DNA of 64,000 bases from Oasisia sp. SBJ-2009 (Eukaryota > Annelida > Polychaeta > Sabellida > Siboglinidae): positions 6,987,313 to 7,051,312 of the forward strand of contig OZ024856.1 of assembly GCA_964017155.1 (NCBI GenBank). Reading direction: 5' to 3'. The notes below the pieces were generated by a model. It saw only the letters and a program-made list of their open reading frames with translations. It searched no databases and was not told the origin of the DNA. This document shows positions 1 through 14,500 of the stretch, one piece after another; position 1 is the stretch's first letter; each line of letters begins with the position of its first letter. The translations under genes were made by a program, and so were the position numbers.

Positions 1-19
1 GCTTAGCATTTAAAAGGAC

Positions 20-3000
20 ATGTTTCCAGCGACAAGTAACACCGCCGAAACGAGTGCATACGACTTTTACTCGGAAGAAAATGGCCCGAAGTGGAAGGGA
101 TTGTTTGTCAGTGCATTGCAAAAGGTACATTTTCTCGACTTGACATAACCACAACCCATCCGTCAGATTCTGTTGTCTGGTGTTGTCCATAAACCAATGT
201 TTCTACATTTTTAATTAATCATTCGGCTTCAGCTTTATGACAACGCCTGAATTCATAGTTTTTCAGATATACTTAATCAGTATCCCTCAATTCTGAATAG
301 CCATAATCCACATTTTGGGATGATATTCATGATTTGCACAATGCATGGTGGTTGTAAATAAGATTTCTTGGTGACTAGGTATGGGCCTAGGTATAGACTA
401 GATAAAATATTTTAAAATTGTTCTTCAATCAACCCTCATCATATGTATATATTACAAATTCCATTATCCAGTGTAAATACATACTTGATGTCTGTTACTT
501 TTTAAAATGTCAGTTTGTTTAATTAATTTAATCACATGAATGATTAGTTTATGTATTGCCTACCACATTATCAAGGCGTGAGACTAGCACCTTTAAAAGA
601 GTTGTTGCTACAAAAGCAAGCCATGTACTGTGTTATTGACATATCGTGTGTGCGTTACTATATACATATAATTATGTCCAGGGTGTCCTTCTAGCTGAGA
701 TAATTGGAGACATTTGTATACGGGAAAGCGGCTAATCACAAAATACACAGTCACAGATTGTCTTTTGCTCAGTCTTTGTTGTGTTATTCTTGATGTAGTG
801 TTGTTGTTGTTTTCAATGGTCCCCAAGGATCTGTTAACTGATTTGTCTGTATATAATATTGTCTATTGATTACAGTGATAATATTGTCTATTGATTACAG
901 TGATATAGTTTTAATTCACAGTATGTGACCAATTAGTTGCGCTATCAAGGCAAGTTTTTGATCACAAGTAGCACCATGCATACACGCACATTGACAACAA
1001 GACGATGTAGTAAAATGTATCACGTTTTTTTCACAATTTATTCTCTGGTAAAAGTAGGTGTCACCCAGGCTCCTACCAAAGCATCTAGAAGTGAAACCAA
1101 TAAGTCTACCCATGCAATCTGGACGCTTGAATGTTTGCTGCCTTAGATGACTTTTTTTATTGCCACATCCAAAATGTTGGACCAAACTTTTTTCTTGTTG
1201 AGTTAAACTATTTTGATAATTTTATGCAGACATGGATCAGAAATCATACGTACGTGGATCGAAACTGTGCCATGTAAATTAATTACATTAATCAAGTATT
1301 TTGAACAGGTGCAGACAGGAAACTGTCTGGTCAGTGTACTTTGACTGTGTTAATTATTTTGATAATTTTGTATATATTCAGACTGAACACTGCCATTTTA
1401 AGTTACCTTTAGCTGAAGCAAGGCAGCATGATGGTCTCACTCAATATAAATAAATTCTAGGTTCACAATGTTTTTAATCCTCTTGTTGCCATTTTGAACC
1501 ACAAGCAAGTTCATTCATTAGACAGTGGTGGATAATTTGTATATGAATAGTTTTCATATTTCTACATATGACCAGTGAAATTGATAAGGTGACAGATTTG
1601 CCAGGTGGCAAAGTGTAAGACTAAATTCACATTTAATAGTCCTGATGCCAGGGCACCATCTCATATATACCTGTTTTACCACTCATTACACAGGTGCAGA
1701 GGCAGGTCCACTCGTCGCTGTCGGCGAAAGGAGATGCCCTGGAGTACATCGAGGGTCTCATCCTGCAGCTGCTGGGCATGTTGTGTGCGTCCCAGCCCCA
1801 CACATGGACAGACGTGGAGCACCGGGTCGGTGCCACGTTCCCCAGTGCCATCCAGACCTGGGCACACAACGACGCGAAGCGAGCCCTCGAGAAGGGAAAG
1901 AAGAAGTCAACACTCGTCCTGCCTGTCGACAAGATCCACGCTCTTCTTGTAAAGGTTAGCCGCACATTCATATTGTTCTGGCTGTTTTAAGGTGTTGTAT
2001 ATAATCTGAGTTGTTTGATTGAAATCGTGTCTTGAACTACGATTTATTGTCAGTGTGTGGCTGTTTTTCTTCCATTATTGTATTATACGATTTATATGAA
2101 TATAACACCAAAACGATTGCATTTTCAAAATTGTATAAGAACATGTACTTTTATTGTGTAAGTTATATTGTAGTATAATAGAGGGTATTTATTTAAGTTG
2201 CTGTTCTTGTTTTGATAAAGGTTTCTAGAAACCTTTAACAAAACAAGTGGACACTGTTTCTAAGCATATAATATGAGATGGTGATTGGAACAATAGCATT
2301 TGCAGGAAATACTGTCTGGATTGCTTTTATTAAAAACACATTAACTGTACTCAGAGTTGACATTTTAAAGTAGCATTTATGTTGGAGTTTACAACATGGA
2401 TATTATTGTTGATGCTGTGGTCTGTAGGCATGTCTGATATTTTAGAAGTACACACACTTGTCTGTATCATTTGTAGCATTTTAGCAAGGTTTGGCCAAAA
2501 AACAAGTTGACCATTATCAGTGTGGAATTTGCACTGCTGAAGAGCAAGGTCGATATCCATACAGATAATGATTAAATAGTCATATTATGTTTGTGGTTCA
2601 TTAAAATACATTTTTATTGTCACAGTGTTAAATAATTTAGAATAGATATAGTTGATGCCATTACAGGTGTATTTATTATTACAATGACGTTACTTTGTGC
2701 CTTTTACATCAAAGTATGTTTTCCATCAGGAGGTGCTTGGGTACAAGATCGACTACCAAGTCAGCATCTACATTGCAGCTGTGCTGGAATACATTGCTGC
2801 TGACATTCTGAAGGTGACTGCTGCTTACAACAATAATCACTGCCATTGTTTTAGGATAAAGTAACCAAACAAGATTAATTTTGCATTCGAAATAGTGGTT
2901 AGATTCGTTGTAATTGCACAATACTTCAGACACAAAATATGGTTATTTAGATAGGATGAAAAAGGTTTACTTAGCGTCCACGATACTGATACTAGTGGGT

Positions 3001-4794
3001 GTCAAGACAGTAAACATGTATATACTGTGTTGATGTTGACAAATATACACTATTCAACACAATATACGCAATAAAATGGTCAGCAACACTATGTCACATA
3101 GGAATCATCATCAATGAACTAAATTTTTCTCAATTCATTTACATATGTATGTCAAGGGATGAGCTATTGGAATTAAATATATCTTGGTTTTAACTATGCA
3201 AGAGCTTGCAGAAGAAGGTAAGGATGTATACTTTACACACGACTACTTTGATGAGTGTTTTATGTTGTTTCTGCAGCTCACTGGGAACTATGTGAAGAAC
3301 ATCAAACACCAGGAGATCACACTACAGGACATCAAGGTGGCCATGTGCGCGGACAAGGTCTGTGTGTGTGAACACATGCATGCATACATGTTTGACACAT
3401 GACGGAAAAAAACGTAATTTTAGTCAGTGTGAAGCAAAAAGAGTAGTTGATTACTTTTGAGACATCTTCCGATGTGACATAAAGGTGAAGTGTTTCCCAG
3501 CAACAGTAACAAGACATGAGTGTGAGAGATTTTATATATAACCCACCCATCCCCCTTCTGTAAAAAATTACTTTTAACAGGTTTCTTGCAGTCTGAAAAA
3601 AATTTCCATTATCTTGATAAAACAAAACTCTCAGTTTAGGAAAGTTTTAGCTATCTAATTTCCTATCAACACTGTATGACAAATATATATTATAGCTTTT
3701 TAAATTTATACAGCGTATTCACTCACAGAGCAGAGATTAATGCCATGAAATGCATCATTGCTATTATAGTTCCTCTCTCTGCCACCAGGTGCTCATGAAC
3801 ATGTTCTTTCAAGACGACGATGATGCGTTCACGCTGGACGAGGAACCGCGCATGGATCGCCGGGGCTCCCTCACGTACGAGGTCATTGTGAAGGACCTCA
3901 TCCTGGAGGAGACGCAGTACATCCGAGACCTCAAGATGATCATCAAAGTCTTCCGCGAACCATTTGCAAAGTTGTTTCCCGGAAGCAAGGTACTAGACGT
4001 ACTGTGCATGTGTAATAATGGCTTCTTTAGCTTTAATCAACAGAATCTTTATGGAACTATATGAATTGATCGAAACATAAAAACATAAATGTTTTTTCTG
4101 TATAAATTGACATGTATATATGGCAAATTACAACATTTGTATATACGTAGTTTTGGTCAGTCACCAGTAATTGTATGCACAGAAAAATTTGTCACCAACA
4201 AAAATGTGAGCTGCAATACTTTGTGTAGCAGTTCTATGCCCTCTCTATTCTGATTTTGTGGTCAATATAAACAGAGCTGCTAAGTGCTAGAGACCAAAGC
4301 TACTGATTTCTGCTGAGGCGGTGAGTTAGAATTATCCAAAGCTCATCATCTCATTTCTTCAGCATCCTGGCTGCAGGGTGCTACACTGGTGCAGGTTGTC
4401 ACCTGATGTGAATCGATATAACCCTTCCAAACACTCAAATTGTAATTCTTGGCATAAGGCTTGTCTATTCTGAAAACAAAGCAGGCACCTTTTATTATGG
4501 TAATCCTGGCTTATGCGTATTTAGTGTTACAAATTATAATCTAATTGGAATTTGATCAAATGAATTGAATTGTATTCAATTTTATACTTTTGTGATTACA
4601 TTGAATATAATTGGAATTGATCCTGTCATCCTAGATAAATACAAATAAATTGAAATTTAATTGGAAGTTATGAACTGATAAAAGTGAAGTGAACTTAGGC
4701 CTGATTATATCAGAATTTGACAGTTGTTAGTTTGCTTTAATCAGTTGATAACAGCACTTGAAATAACAAAATAATGCTGCAATTGTGCATATTC

Positions 4795-4861
<67 letters not shown>

Positions 4862-5452
4862 CATGGGGTCAAATACATTTGTATTTGAAAGTGTTTAAAT
4901 ACTTTTTTTTAAGTATTTGTATTTGACATTTAGGAATTGAAAGTATTTGAATTTTTATTTAAATACTTTCCTAAAGTATTTGATATTTCAAATACTTTTC
5001 AAATACTTTTTCAAATGTGTATACTAATTGCAATTTTAAATAGGTCTTGATTGAATTATAAAAACTCATGTAACTGTACTGTGTCTTGTGGCAATTTACT
5101 CAGGAATTACGACCTAGTAAAGGCAATTAAGCCATCATATGAGCAGTCATTGAGGCAGTGGATCTTTGAGACCACTTATAAGAAGGCTTGTTACAAGAAG
5201 CCACTGCCTCACTTGTCAGTTGTCACTGTGATGTAGTTAGCCAGATAGATACTAGACCACTGAATGTAACCAGACAACTTAGACAATAGCAATAAACTAG
5301 ATGAACTGCTTGATATATCGTTTTGTTTCTTTTACCTATATAGTAATATATCCTGAAAATGAAAAGTATTCGAAAAAGTATTTGAAATACTTTTCAAAAG
5401 TATTTGTATTTGTATTTAAATACATTTCAATGTATTTGACCCCATGTCTGAA

Positions 5453-5518
<66 letters not shown>

Positions 5519-8500
5519 GTATATATACACACCTGTATATATATATATATATATATATACCTGTATTATTCCTATATTTAAATTAAGATTTTCTTTCAGT
5601 GTTTAGCCCAAAACATTGAAAGGCACACATTGTGTAACATTGTGTACAGTCAAATTTGCACATATTTGTTTTTAAATAACATTTTGTGATTTCTCACAAT
5701 GTTGACCTCACCACTTGTCCCCGCAGGACCTGGAGGTCATCTTCAGCAACATTCTCGACCTGTACGAACTGACAGTGAAGCTGCTGAGTTCCCTCGAAGA
5801 CACCATCGAGGTGACGGAGGAGAACGCAGTCCCGCTGGTTGGTGTCTGCTTTGAGGAACTCATCGAGGTGAGTGTCCTGGAGTGTCCTGCAGTGTCCTGG
5901 AGTGTCCTTCCTCCGTGGTGTCTGGTCATGTGGAGGTCACATGACTGACTGACTGTTCTTACCTTCTGAAGTGTCTCCATTTAGTTTTAGTTGTTCTCAT
6001 CTCCACCCGTGACCATCTTGAAATCGCTTTCTAAAAGTTAGTTTTGTATATAATATTTGTAAACAGCTTCATGATTGAAATCAATATCAAAATAGTATAA
6101 GTACGTAAAATGTGTCAAATTTGTTTTAACAGAATTTTACCTAATATTAAAGGGTGTATTTATTATAAAACTTAAATGTTCCACATATATTCGCAGAAAC
6201 AATGTGGTTTTTTTTTCATCTTCTTGGGGTTGTGTGCATTCATAGTTATTTATTGCATATTTATTATGCAACACAAATTCCCATTCACATATCTGTTTTA
6301 AGTAAACAGCATGTCTACTGTGCCCAATTGTCAACCCACATGTGACTCGGCCTTGTTCCAGGGAGCTGAGTTTGATGTTTACGAGAAGTTTGCTGATGAC
6401 ATGTTGAAGCCAAACGGACGAGACAGACTCAACACCCTTCTACAGAGAAGTGACTGCAGTCTGACGTGTCAGGTGGGTGGTTACTGGGGTTCTCACCCAC
6501 CAGATGTGGTGGGGAAACAATGGTGTAAAACTTCACATCATGTGATATAAGGAATTTTGAATTTGTTTGTGTTTGCTGAAGTTAAAAAAAAATTGATTTA
6601 TTTGTAAATTAAGCTGGTGCAGATCATAACACATAACATATAATAAATCAGTATGATTCCTAATGCATATTATTAGTAAAACCCCAAGTGTACTTTACAT
6701 TCCTGAACCATTGTATATGATATTCTCTATTGTGATGAATATTTTAATAACTCTTGTGCCACTGTCAGCCATGCTGACGATACAAGCAGTCATGTTTACA
6801 CGCGTTACTCTTGTAGTCGGCTGGGCATGGCTTCAGAGAGGCCGTCAAATATGTCCTACCCAAGTTACTGCTGGGTCCCGTCTACCACAGTCTCTACTAC
6901 TTCGACGTCATCAAGGTGAGACGAGTCTCTGGGTGACAGCTGACTTTTGACATCAAGCAAATTATATTAAAAAAAATCAAATTATGTAATAATTAATAAT
7001 TTTTTAATATGTATGATTCATGGTATAAGGGCAGGGTTTAATGATGTGTATTTAAAGGTACTGGATTGTTACAAAAAATGTAGAATATAGTTCTCAGCTG
7101 ATGTGAAATTATGGAAAAGAAAGAACCAGATGAGACAGGATAGACTAGTAGAGGAACAGTGTATTATAGGTGACAGGATATGCCATTTTTTTACGCTAAT
7201 GAACAAACTAAATAAACGGTCTACCGATTAAGTAAATGCCATTATCGTATGTTGAAGAGGTTGACAAATATCCCATGTGGGGTTTTATTCAGAGGCCAGC
7301 AGTCTTGTTCAGTGTTGTTGCATTAGTGAATGTGATTACGTGCAGACTGACAGTCTTGATCAGTGTTGTTACATTAGTGACTCCGATTACACGCAGACTG
7401 ACAGTCTTGATCAGTGTTGTTACATTAGTGACTCCGATTACACGCAGAGTGACAGTCTTGATCAGTGTTGTTACATTAGTGACTGCGATTACGTGCAGAC
7501 TGACAGTCTTGATCAGTGTTGTTACATTAGTGAATGCGATTACGTGCAGACTAACAGTCTTGTTCAGTGTTGTTACATTAGTGACTGCGATTACGCGCAG
7601 ACTGGCAGTCTTGTTCAGTGTTGTTACACCAATGCCTGCCTCCGTTACCAGAAGCTCATCGAGATGAGTGATGATGAGGATGACCAGGAATGTCTACACA
7701 CAGTCCAGGGCATCCTCTACCAGATCAAAGTCGAGATTGAACGCAAGCTCAACGTGGCTAACCAGTTGAAGAGGAAACTTGGGTCAGTCATTCCTAGAAC
7801 ATTGTTTACGTCACCCTCACATTCACTGGTTGTCATGGCAATTAGAAAGTTGGCACTAAGAAAACAGTGTCAATGTTGTGTACCCTACCATCGTATTTAA
7901 ATTCATTGCATAGTCCTGTAAGACAACCTGTCGAACCTTGACCATCTAGTTCTGATTTAATTTTTTTCCACAGATAAATAGTGATGTTGGAGCTAGATCT
8001 TTTGCTGAAGCTGCACCGATAATGGTAATAATAAAATACTTACATAGCACCGGGTTATCATACCATTGAAATGTTACAGAGAGACGACCTTGAGGTTTCA
8101 AGGTCGTGCTGAGAGGGAGGCTGCACTGACGAAGATGGCCCAGCTGCAGAAGTCAATAGATGGTTGGGAGGGCAAGAACATAGGACAGAGTTGTAACGAA
8201 TGCGTCATTGGTGAGTCTCCAGCCCAGTCAATCATTGTATTACCAGTTTACAGCAATACTGACATTCCACATTTTCTTGATAGAAATGCGTACTGTTGAC
8301 TTGAAATTATGTATAATTTCATAACTTTCACTTGTTAACATTGCTATAACATTCAGGTTGAGCATCAGTGTAAACAACTAGTGTTCAGTATCATGCAGAA
8401 TATGTTTGTGTGACTATTTCAGAGGGGACACTGATGAAGTATGCAGGCCGTCGGTTCGCGGAACGATACGTCTTCCTGTTTGATGGGCTGATCATTCTGA

Positions 8501-11500
8501 CGAAGCAGAACACGAAGCGGTCGTCTGTGACTGGACCGGTCGGTGACTACAAACTGAAAGAAAAGTTCAACATCCGCAAGGTGGACGTCGCTGACCGCGA
8601 AGACTCAGATGGTAACCATAGCAACGTCTTGTTTTACCTCCGAGTTCTCTGTTGTTTGGGATGACGTTCATATTATGTGATATTGTGTAGCTCCATCTTT
8701 CAGAAATACCACCTTACACAACCAATCTCCGCTGTTGTCTTTGCATGTTGCTTTGCTTTTCTCAGTCTCTGTTTGATTCGTTAGTCTGTTTGCATCCATT
8801 CCACTAGTTCCATCCACGTCATCTGGGTTCTGACTAATCTTCCCAATAAGGTGTACTCCATCCCAATTTTATTCCCAAGTCACTCTTTCCCCTTTTATCA
8901 CCAGGTTTGTTTTTGTATTTCTGTGCACTCGGTTATTCCTACAGACTTGTATATTGCCTTGTTCTGTCAGCACCTCAGTCCCAGAATACACATACCTGTC
9001 AGTGTTACAAGTGCACTCATCACATCCATTCTGGCCTCTTATTGTCTTCTTAAAAAAGGAAGTGTCAACTAACTTCCAGAGAGGGTTCTACAGAGCTGCT
9101 GGAACTGTCTCCGTTCATTCTTCAGCATTAGTGTGCATGGCCCTCACATCCAGGCACTGTGTTCGTACCTTATGTGGTTGATTGTGTTCTAACCACTATG
9201 TAGGCAGTTGTCTATAGTAACACAGCAACTGCTGTTGTCACTGTGCCATGTATTGTATGAAAGAATTGCCCCTTTTATCCTCATGTATCAGCTTGCTGTT
9301 TGTCTCTCTACACGATTGCCAAGTTGTTACTTTTCATGCATAAAACACAGACATTCCTGTACAATGCACAGACCAGTTATGACCCTACTCACTGCTGTGG
9401 CATACAATCACAACCTGTGTGTAGCTGGCTGTCAAGGACTATTTCTGAACGTGTTTCTTTCTGTATGCTTCTTACAGAAGTGAAAAATTCCTTTGAGATA
9501 CAAGTTCGAGACCACCCAAGTATCATTCTGGTGGCGAAGAACGCGGAGGAGAAGAACAACTGGATGGCCGCCCTGATATCTCTGCTCACACGCAGGTCAG
9601 TTCAACTCCTGTTGCAGTTGATTTACTGCATCTGTTTTTAAAAAAACATTTACAGTTATGTATCTACAGTAATCCCCTAAACAGAATCGTAGTACTCGAA
9701 AATATTTACAATATTGTTCTCTAAACACTATATGGTAGTAGGTAGTTTATTTTCTTATCGCATGGTTTACATTTCTTTGTCAAGCCGTATGTTATGTAAT
9801 CTGGCTTGAAATGTTTCTGTTTCAAGTTTTCTTAAATCTCACCAAATGAATCGTATTATTATCTGTGATTTTATCTTTGTATGTGTGTAGGTTATATATT
9901 CCCACATGTTGTTCTTGAGTGTGTCACATGATGGATGGTTACCAGCTGACAATCATCATTTCTTGCAGTATGCTAGAACGCATGTTGGACAGCAAACTGA
10001 GTGAAGAGGAAAAACAGCAGCCACTGCGTCTGCCCCCACCCGACCAGTACAGGTAGCACACAAAACTGAGAATATGTTAAGCAATCATCACCCTTGACAA
10101 TTTTACAAACATTTTAACTTCATAAATTATAAAATCCATTTTTTATAAATCCATTTTTTAGCCTACGAGAGCCCTACAAAAGTCATTGAATTTGAAAACG
10201 ATGTTTGCGTTCTCTACAGTCCATGATGTTGGTGAACAGTAACAAACATGGCAAAATAAATATGTTTTCAATCCAAAATTACTTTTAAAAGTTTATGTCA
10301 ATCATTCTCTGTTAATCTGACAAAGAACAGAGTGCAAGCTGAAGCTCAGAGACACAGTAAAAAGCAATGTATATTATCATAATAATTTAATCAATAATTT
10401 CACTCATAGACTGTTTACCTTTTATTATTGGGTTCACTCAGAGAATGTCTACCGTGACATTAAAGGGAATAAAAACCTTCTATTCGTGAGTGTTTATAAG
10501 ACATGATATAGTGCAAGATCAAATGTATTGCTTTTTCTATTACTTTGTTTTGTATTGTTATATATGTAAACAGCCTTGAATAGTTTTAAGCAGATGTTGT
10601 CCTATACAAGTATATTTATTTATTGTATTTGAAATTGACGTCACTGTTTTGTGCATTGACCGAGTGTGTTTGCGTCAGGTTTGCGATTGAGGACTCCGAT
10701 GAGAACATAGTGTTTGAGGACAACCAGGACCGGGCGGAGAGTCCACTCATCAAGGGGGGCACGCTGCTTAAACTCGTGGAGCGACTCACATATCACATGT
10801 ATGCTGACCCTAAGTTCGTCCGAACATTCCTGACCACCTACCGGACATTCTGCAAGCCAGAGGAACTTCTTGACCATCTCATTGAGAGGTACGTGCTCAG
10901 CACCTTGCAGGGAGATACGTTCAGTCCTGGTTTGAGAGACAGAGATACATACCTTGACCATTTACTACAGCGAAGTTGGTATAAGTCCCAAAATTGTAAA
11001 ATGATGTTTTATACCTTTCTTGGACTTGTTGTTAGGCAACAGGTCAACTTGTGGAGAAATCAGTTCGTTTAACCACCGTATCCCTGTCTGTGTGTCGGTC
11101 GGTCGGTCGGTCGGTCGGTCGGTCGGTCGGTCGGTCGGTCGGTCGGTCGGTCGGTCGGTCGGTCGGTCGGTCGGTCGGTCGGTCGGTCGGTCGGTCGGTC
11201 GGTCTTTGTTTAGATCTCTGATGTCTGAATAGATTAGGAGCTATACACTGTCAGTGTAACTCTGACAATAAAGTGCCAAAAATATATTCTTTTTTAAATA
11301 TTTGAAAGACTTTACTGTGTTTGTGTTGTCCAGGTTTGAGATCCCCGACCCACCGGTGCACGAGGCTGGGCCGTCCATGCAGGAGGACTGCATCAGAGAC
11401 GACCTGAAGAGGTTCCGCAAGGAGTACAGCAAGCCTGTACAGTTCAGGTAATACACACTTTCACAGCCTGTACAGTTCAGGTAATACGCACTTTCATAGC

Positions 11501-14500
11501 CTGTACAGTTCAGGTAATACGCACTTTCATAGCCTGTACAGTTCAGGTAATACACACTTTCACAGCCTGTACAGTTCAGGTAATACGCACTTTCATAGCC
11601 TGTACAGTTCAGGTAATACGCACTTTCATAGCCTGTACAGTTCAGGTAATACACACTTTCACAGCCTGTACAGTTCAGGTAATACGCACTTTCATAGCCT
11701 GTACAGTTCAGGTAATACACACTTTCACAGCCTGTACAGTTCAGGTAATACGCACTTTCATAGCCTGTACAGTTCAGGTAATACGCACTTTCATAGCCTG
11801 TACAGTTCAGGTAATACGCACTTTCATAGCCTGTACAGTTCAGGTAATACGCACTTTCATAGCCTGTACAGTTCAGGTAATACGCACTTTCATAGCCTGT
11901 ACAGTTCAGGTAATACGCACTTTCATAGCCTGTACAGTTCAGGTAATACACACTTTCACAGCCTGTACAGTTCAGGTAATACGCACTTTCATAGCCTGTA
12001 CAGTTCAGGTAATACGCACTTTCATAGCCTGTACAGTTCAGGTAATACACACTTTCACAGCCTGTACAGTTCAGGTAATACGCACTTTCATAGCCTGTAC
12101 AGTTCAGGTAATACGCACTTTCATAGCCTGTACAGTTCAGGTAATACACACTTTCACAGCCTGTACAGTTCAGGTAATACGCACTTTCATAGCCTGTACA
12201 GTTCAGGTAATACACACTTTCACAGCCAATACTGTAGCCACAATACAAACTTTCATATGCCTGGGTAACATAGCTCAATTCCTATGACATGCATAATGTA
12301 TGTTTCAAAATGATGTGGCTTATTAAAAGTATAAAAAGGACCTAAGAGATGTTATCAACATTTAAATTACATTGTATATACGGTATATCGTATGAATCCT
12401 AACTTGTGAAAACCCTTAACGAAAATAAAAAAAATTCACAAAGATAAGGCACTACTTTTCCCCGAAGTGTTTTTGGAATAACTGCTGTAAGTTTGGGTTT
12501 AGGATGCACACCATCCAGCAATAACATTAATCTGTTTATGTCTCATAAAATCATGTTTTACAACAAAATATAATTTTTGACTTTTGAAATAACCGATTTA
12601 CTCTTGGTTTGAGAAAAGTACAACTCATAATTCATACTTTAGTCAAATTAACTGCATAAATACTTTACCCGACACAAAGCACATTACACCTGTCTACCAC
12701 TGGTGGTTTCAGGGTGTTGAACGTACTGCGACACTGGGTGGATCAGCACTGGTATGACTTTGAGGGCAACCAGGACTTGCTGTGCAAACTGAACGCATTT
12801 CTGGAGACAGTGAAGGGCAAGGCCATGCGGAAGTGGGTGGAGTCTATAGAGAGAGTCATCAAGAGGAAGGTAAGTGGGCGGAGACTAGTGTGTCAGTCAT
12901 CAGTGGAATGTAAAGGGGGTGGGGCTTATTTGTGAGAGATAATGTGGGTAGAGTTTATTGTGGGAGGCGAAAGTGGGTGGAGTTTATTCTGCGTAAGTGA
13001 GGAGGGGCCAGTGGGGTGAAAAGTGGGAGGAGCTTGGGTCGCTGTGATGGAAAGTGGGTGGAGCTTATTGTATGATGGAAAGTGGGTGGAGTTTGTTGTG
13101 TGATGGAAAGTGGGTGGAGTTTGTTGTGTGATGGAATATGGGTGGAGTTTGTTGTGTGATGGAAAGTGGGTGGAGTTTGTTGTGTGATGGAATATGGGTG
13201 GAGCTTATTGTGTGATGGAATATGGGTGGAGTTTGTTGTGTGATGGAAAGTGGGTGGAGTTTGTTGTGTGATGGAAAGTGGGTGGAGTTTGTTGTGTGAT
13301 GGAAAGTGGGTGGAGTTTGTTGTGTGATGGAATATGGGTGGAGTTTGTTGTGTGATGGAAAGTGGGTGGAGTTTATTGTGTGATGGAAAGTGGGTGGAGT
13401 TTATTGTGTGATTGAAAGTGAGTGGAGTTTATTGTGTGATTGAAAGTGGGTGGAGTTTATTGTGTGATGGAATGTGGGTGGAGTTTATTGTGTGATGGAA
13501 AGTGGGTGGAGTTTATTGTGTGATGGAAAGTGGGTGGAGTTTGTTGTGTGATGGAAAGTGGGTGGAGTTTATTGTGTGATGGAAAGTGGGTGGAGTTTAT
13601 TGTGTGATGGAAAGTGGGTGTAGTTTGTTGTGTGATGGAAAGTGGGTGGAGTGTATTGTGTGATGGAAAGTGGGTGGAGTTTATTGTGTGATGGAAAGTG
13701 GGTGGAGTTTAGTGTGTGATGGAAAGTGGGTGGAGTTTATTGTGTGATGGAAAGTGGGTGGAGTTTAGTGTGTGATGGAAAGTGGGTGGAGTTTATTGTG
13801 TGAAGGAAAGTGGGTGGAGTTTAGTGTGTGATGGAAAGTGTGTGGAGTTTATTGTGTGATGGAAAGTGGGTGGAGTTTGTTGTGTGAAGGAAAGTGGGTG
13901 GAGTTTAGTGTGTGATGGAAAGTGGGTGGAGTTTAGTGTGTGATGGAAAGTGGGTGGAGTTTATTGTGTGAAGGAAAGTGGGTGGAGTTTAGTGTGTGAT
14001 AGAAAGTGGGTGGAGTTTATTGTGTGATTGAAAGTGGGTGGAGTTTATTGTGTGATGGAAAGTGGGTGGAGTTTATTGTGTGATGGAAAGCGGGTGGAGT
14101 TTATTGTGTGATGGAAAGTGGGTGGAATTTATTGTGTGATGGAAAGTGGGTGGAGTTTATTGTGTGATGGAAAGTGGGTGGAATTTGTTTATTATGTGAT
14201 GGAAAGTGGGTGGAGTTTGTTGTGTCATGGAAAGTGGGTGGAGTTTAATGTGTGATGGAAAGTGGGTGGAGTTTCATGTGGAGTTTTGTAAATAAAGTTT
14301 ACAATCAGAATTGCTGTGGATGGCACCATGGGTTTCATTAATGGAATGGCTACAGACAGAGTTCACTGGTGATGAAAGAGAGGTGAGAGGACTGACGTGG
14401 CCACCGTGTGTTGTTTGTAGCAGACAGAGAGTGAGGGCAATGAGAAGCACAAGTTGATCACGTACCAGAACCAGCCCCCGCCCATTGAGTGGCACATCGC

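Noticed and set aside
11434..12225. CRISPR-like regular direct repeats
   Set aside because: The repeats are contiguous with no spacers, contain a splice donor and lie in an animal gene.
11241..12278. 345-codon minus-strand frame of [11 protein letters not shown] repeats
   Set aside because: It is the antisense reading of the 33 bp minisatellite at the SOS exon 15 donor; the unit simply has no stop in that frame.
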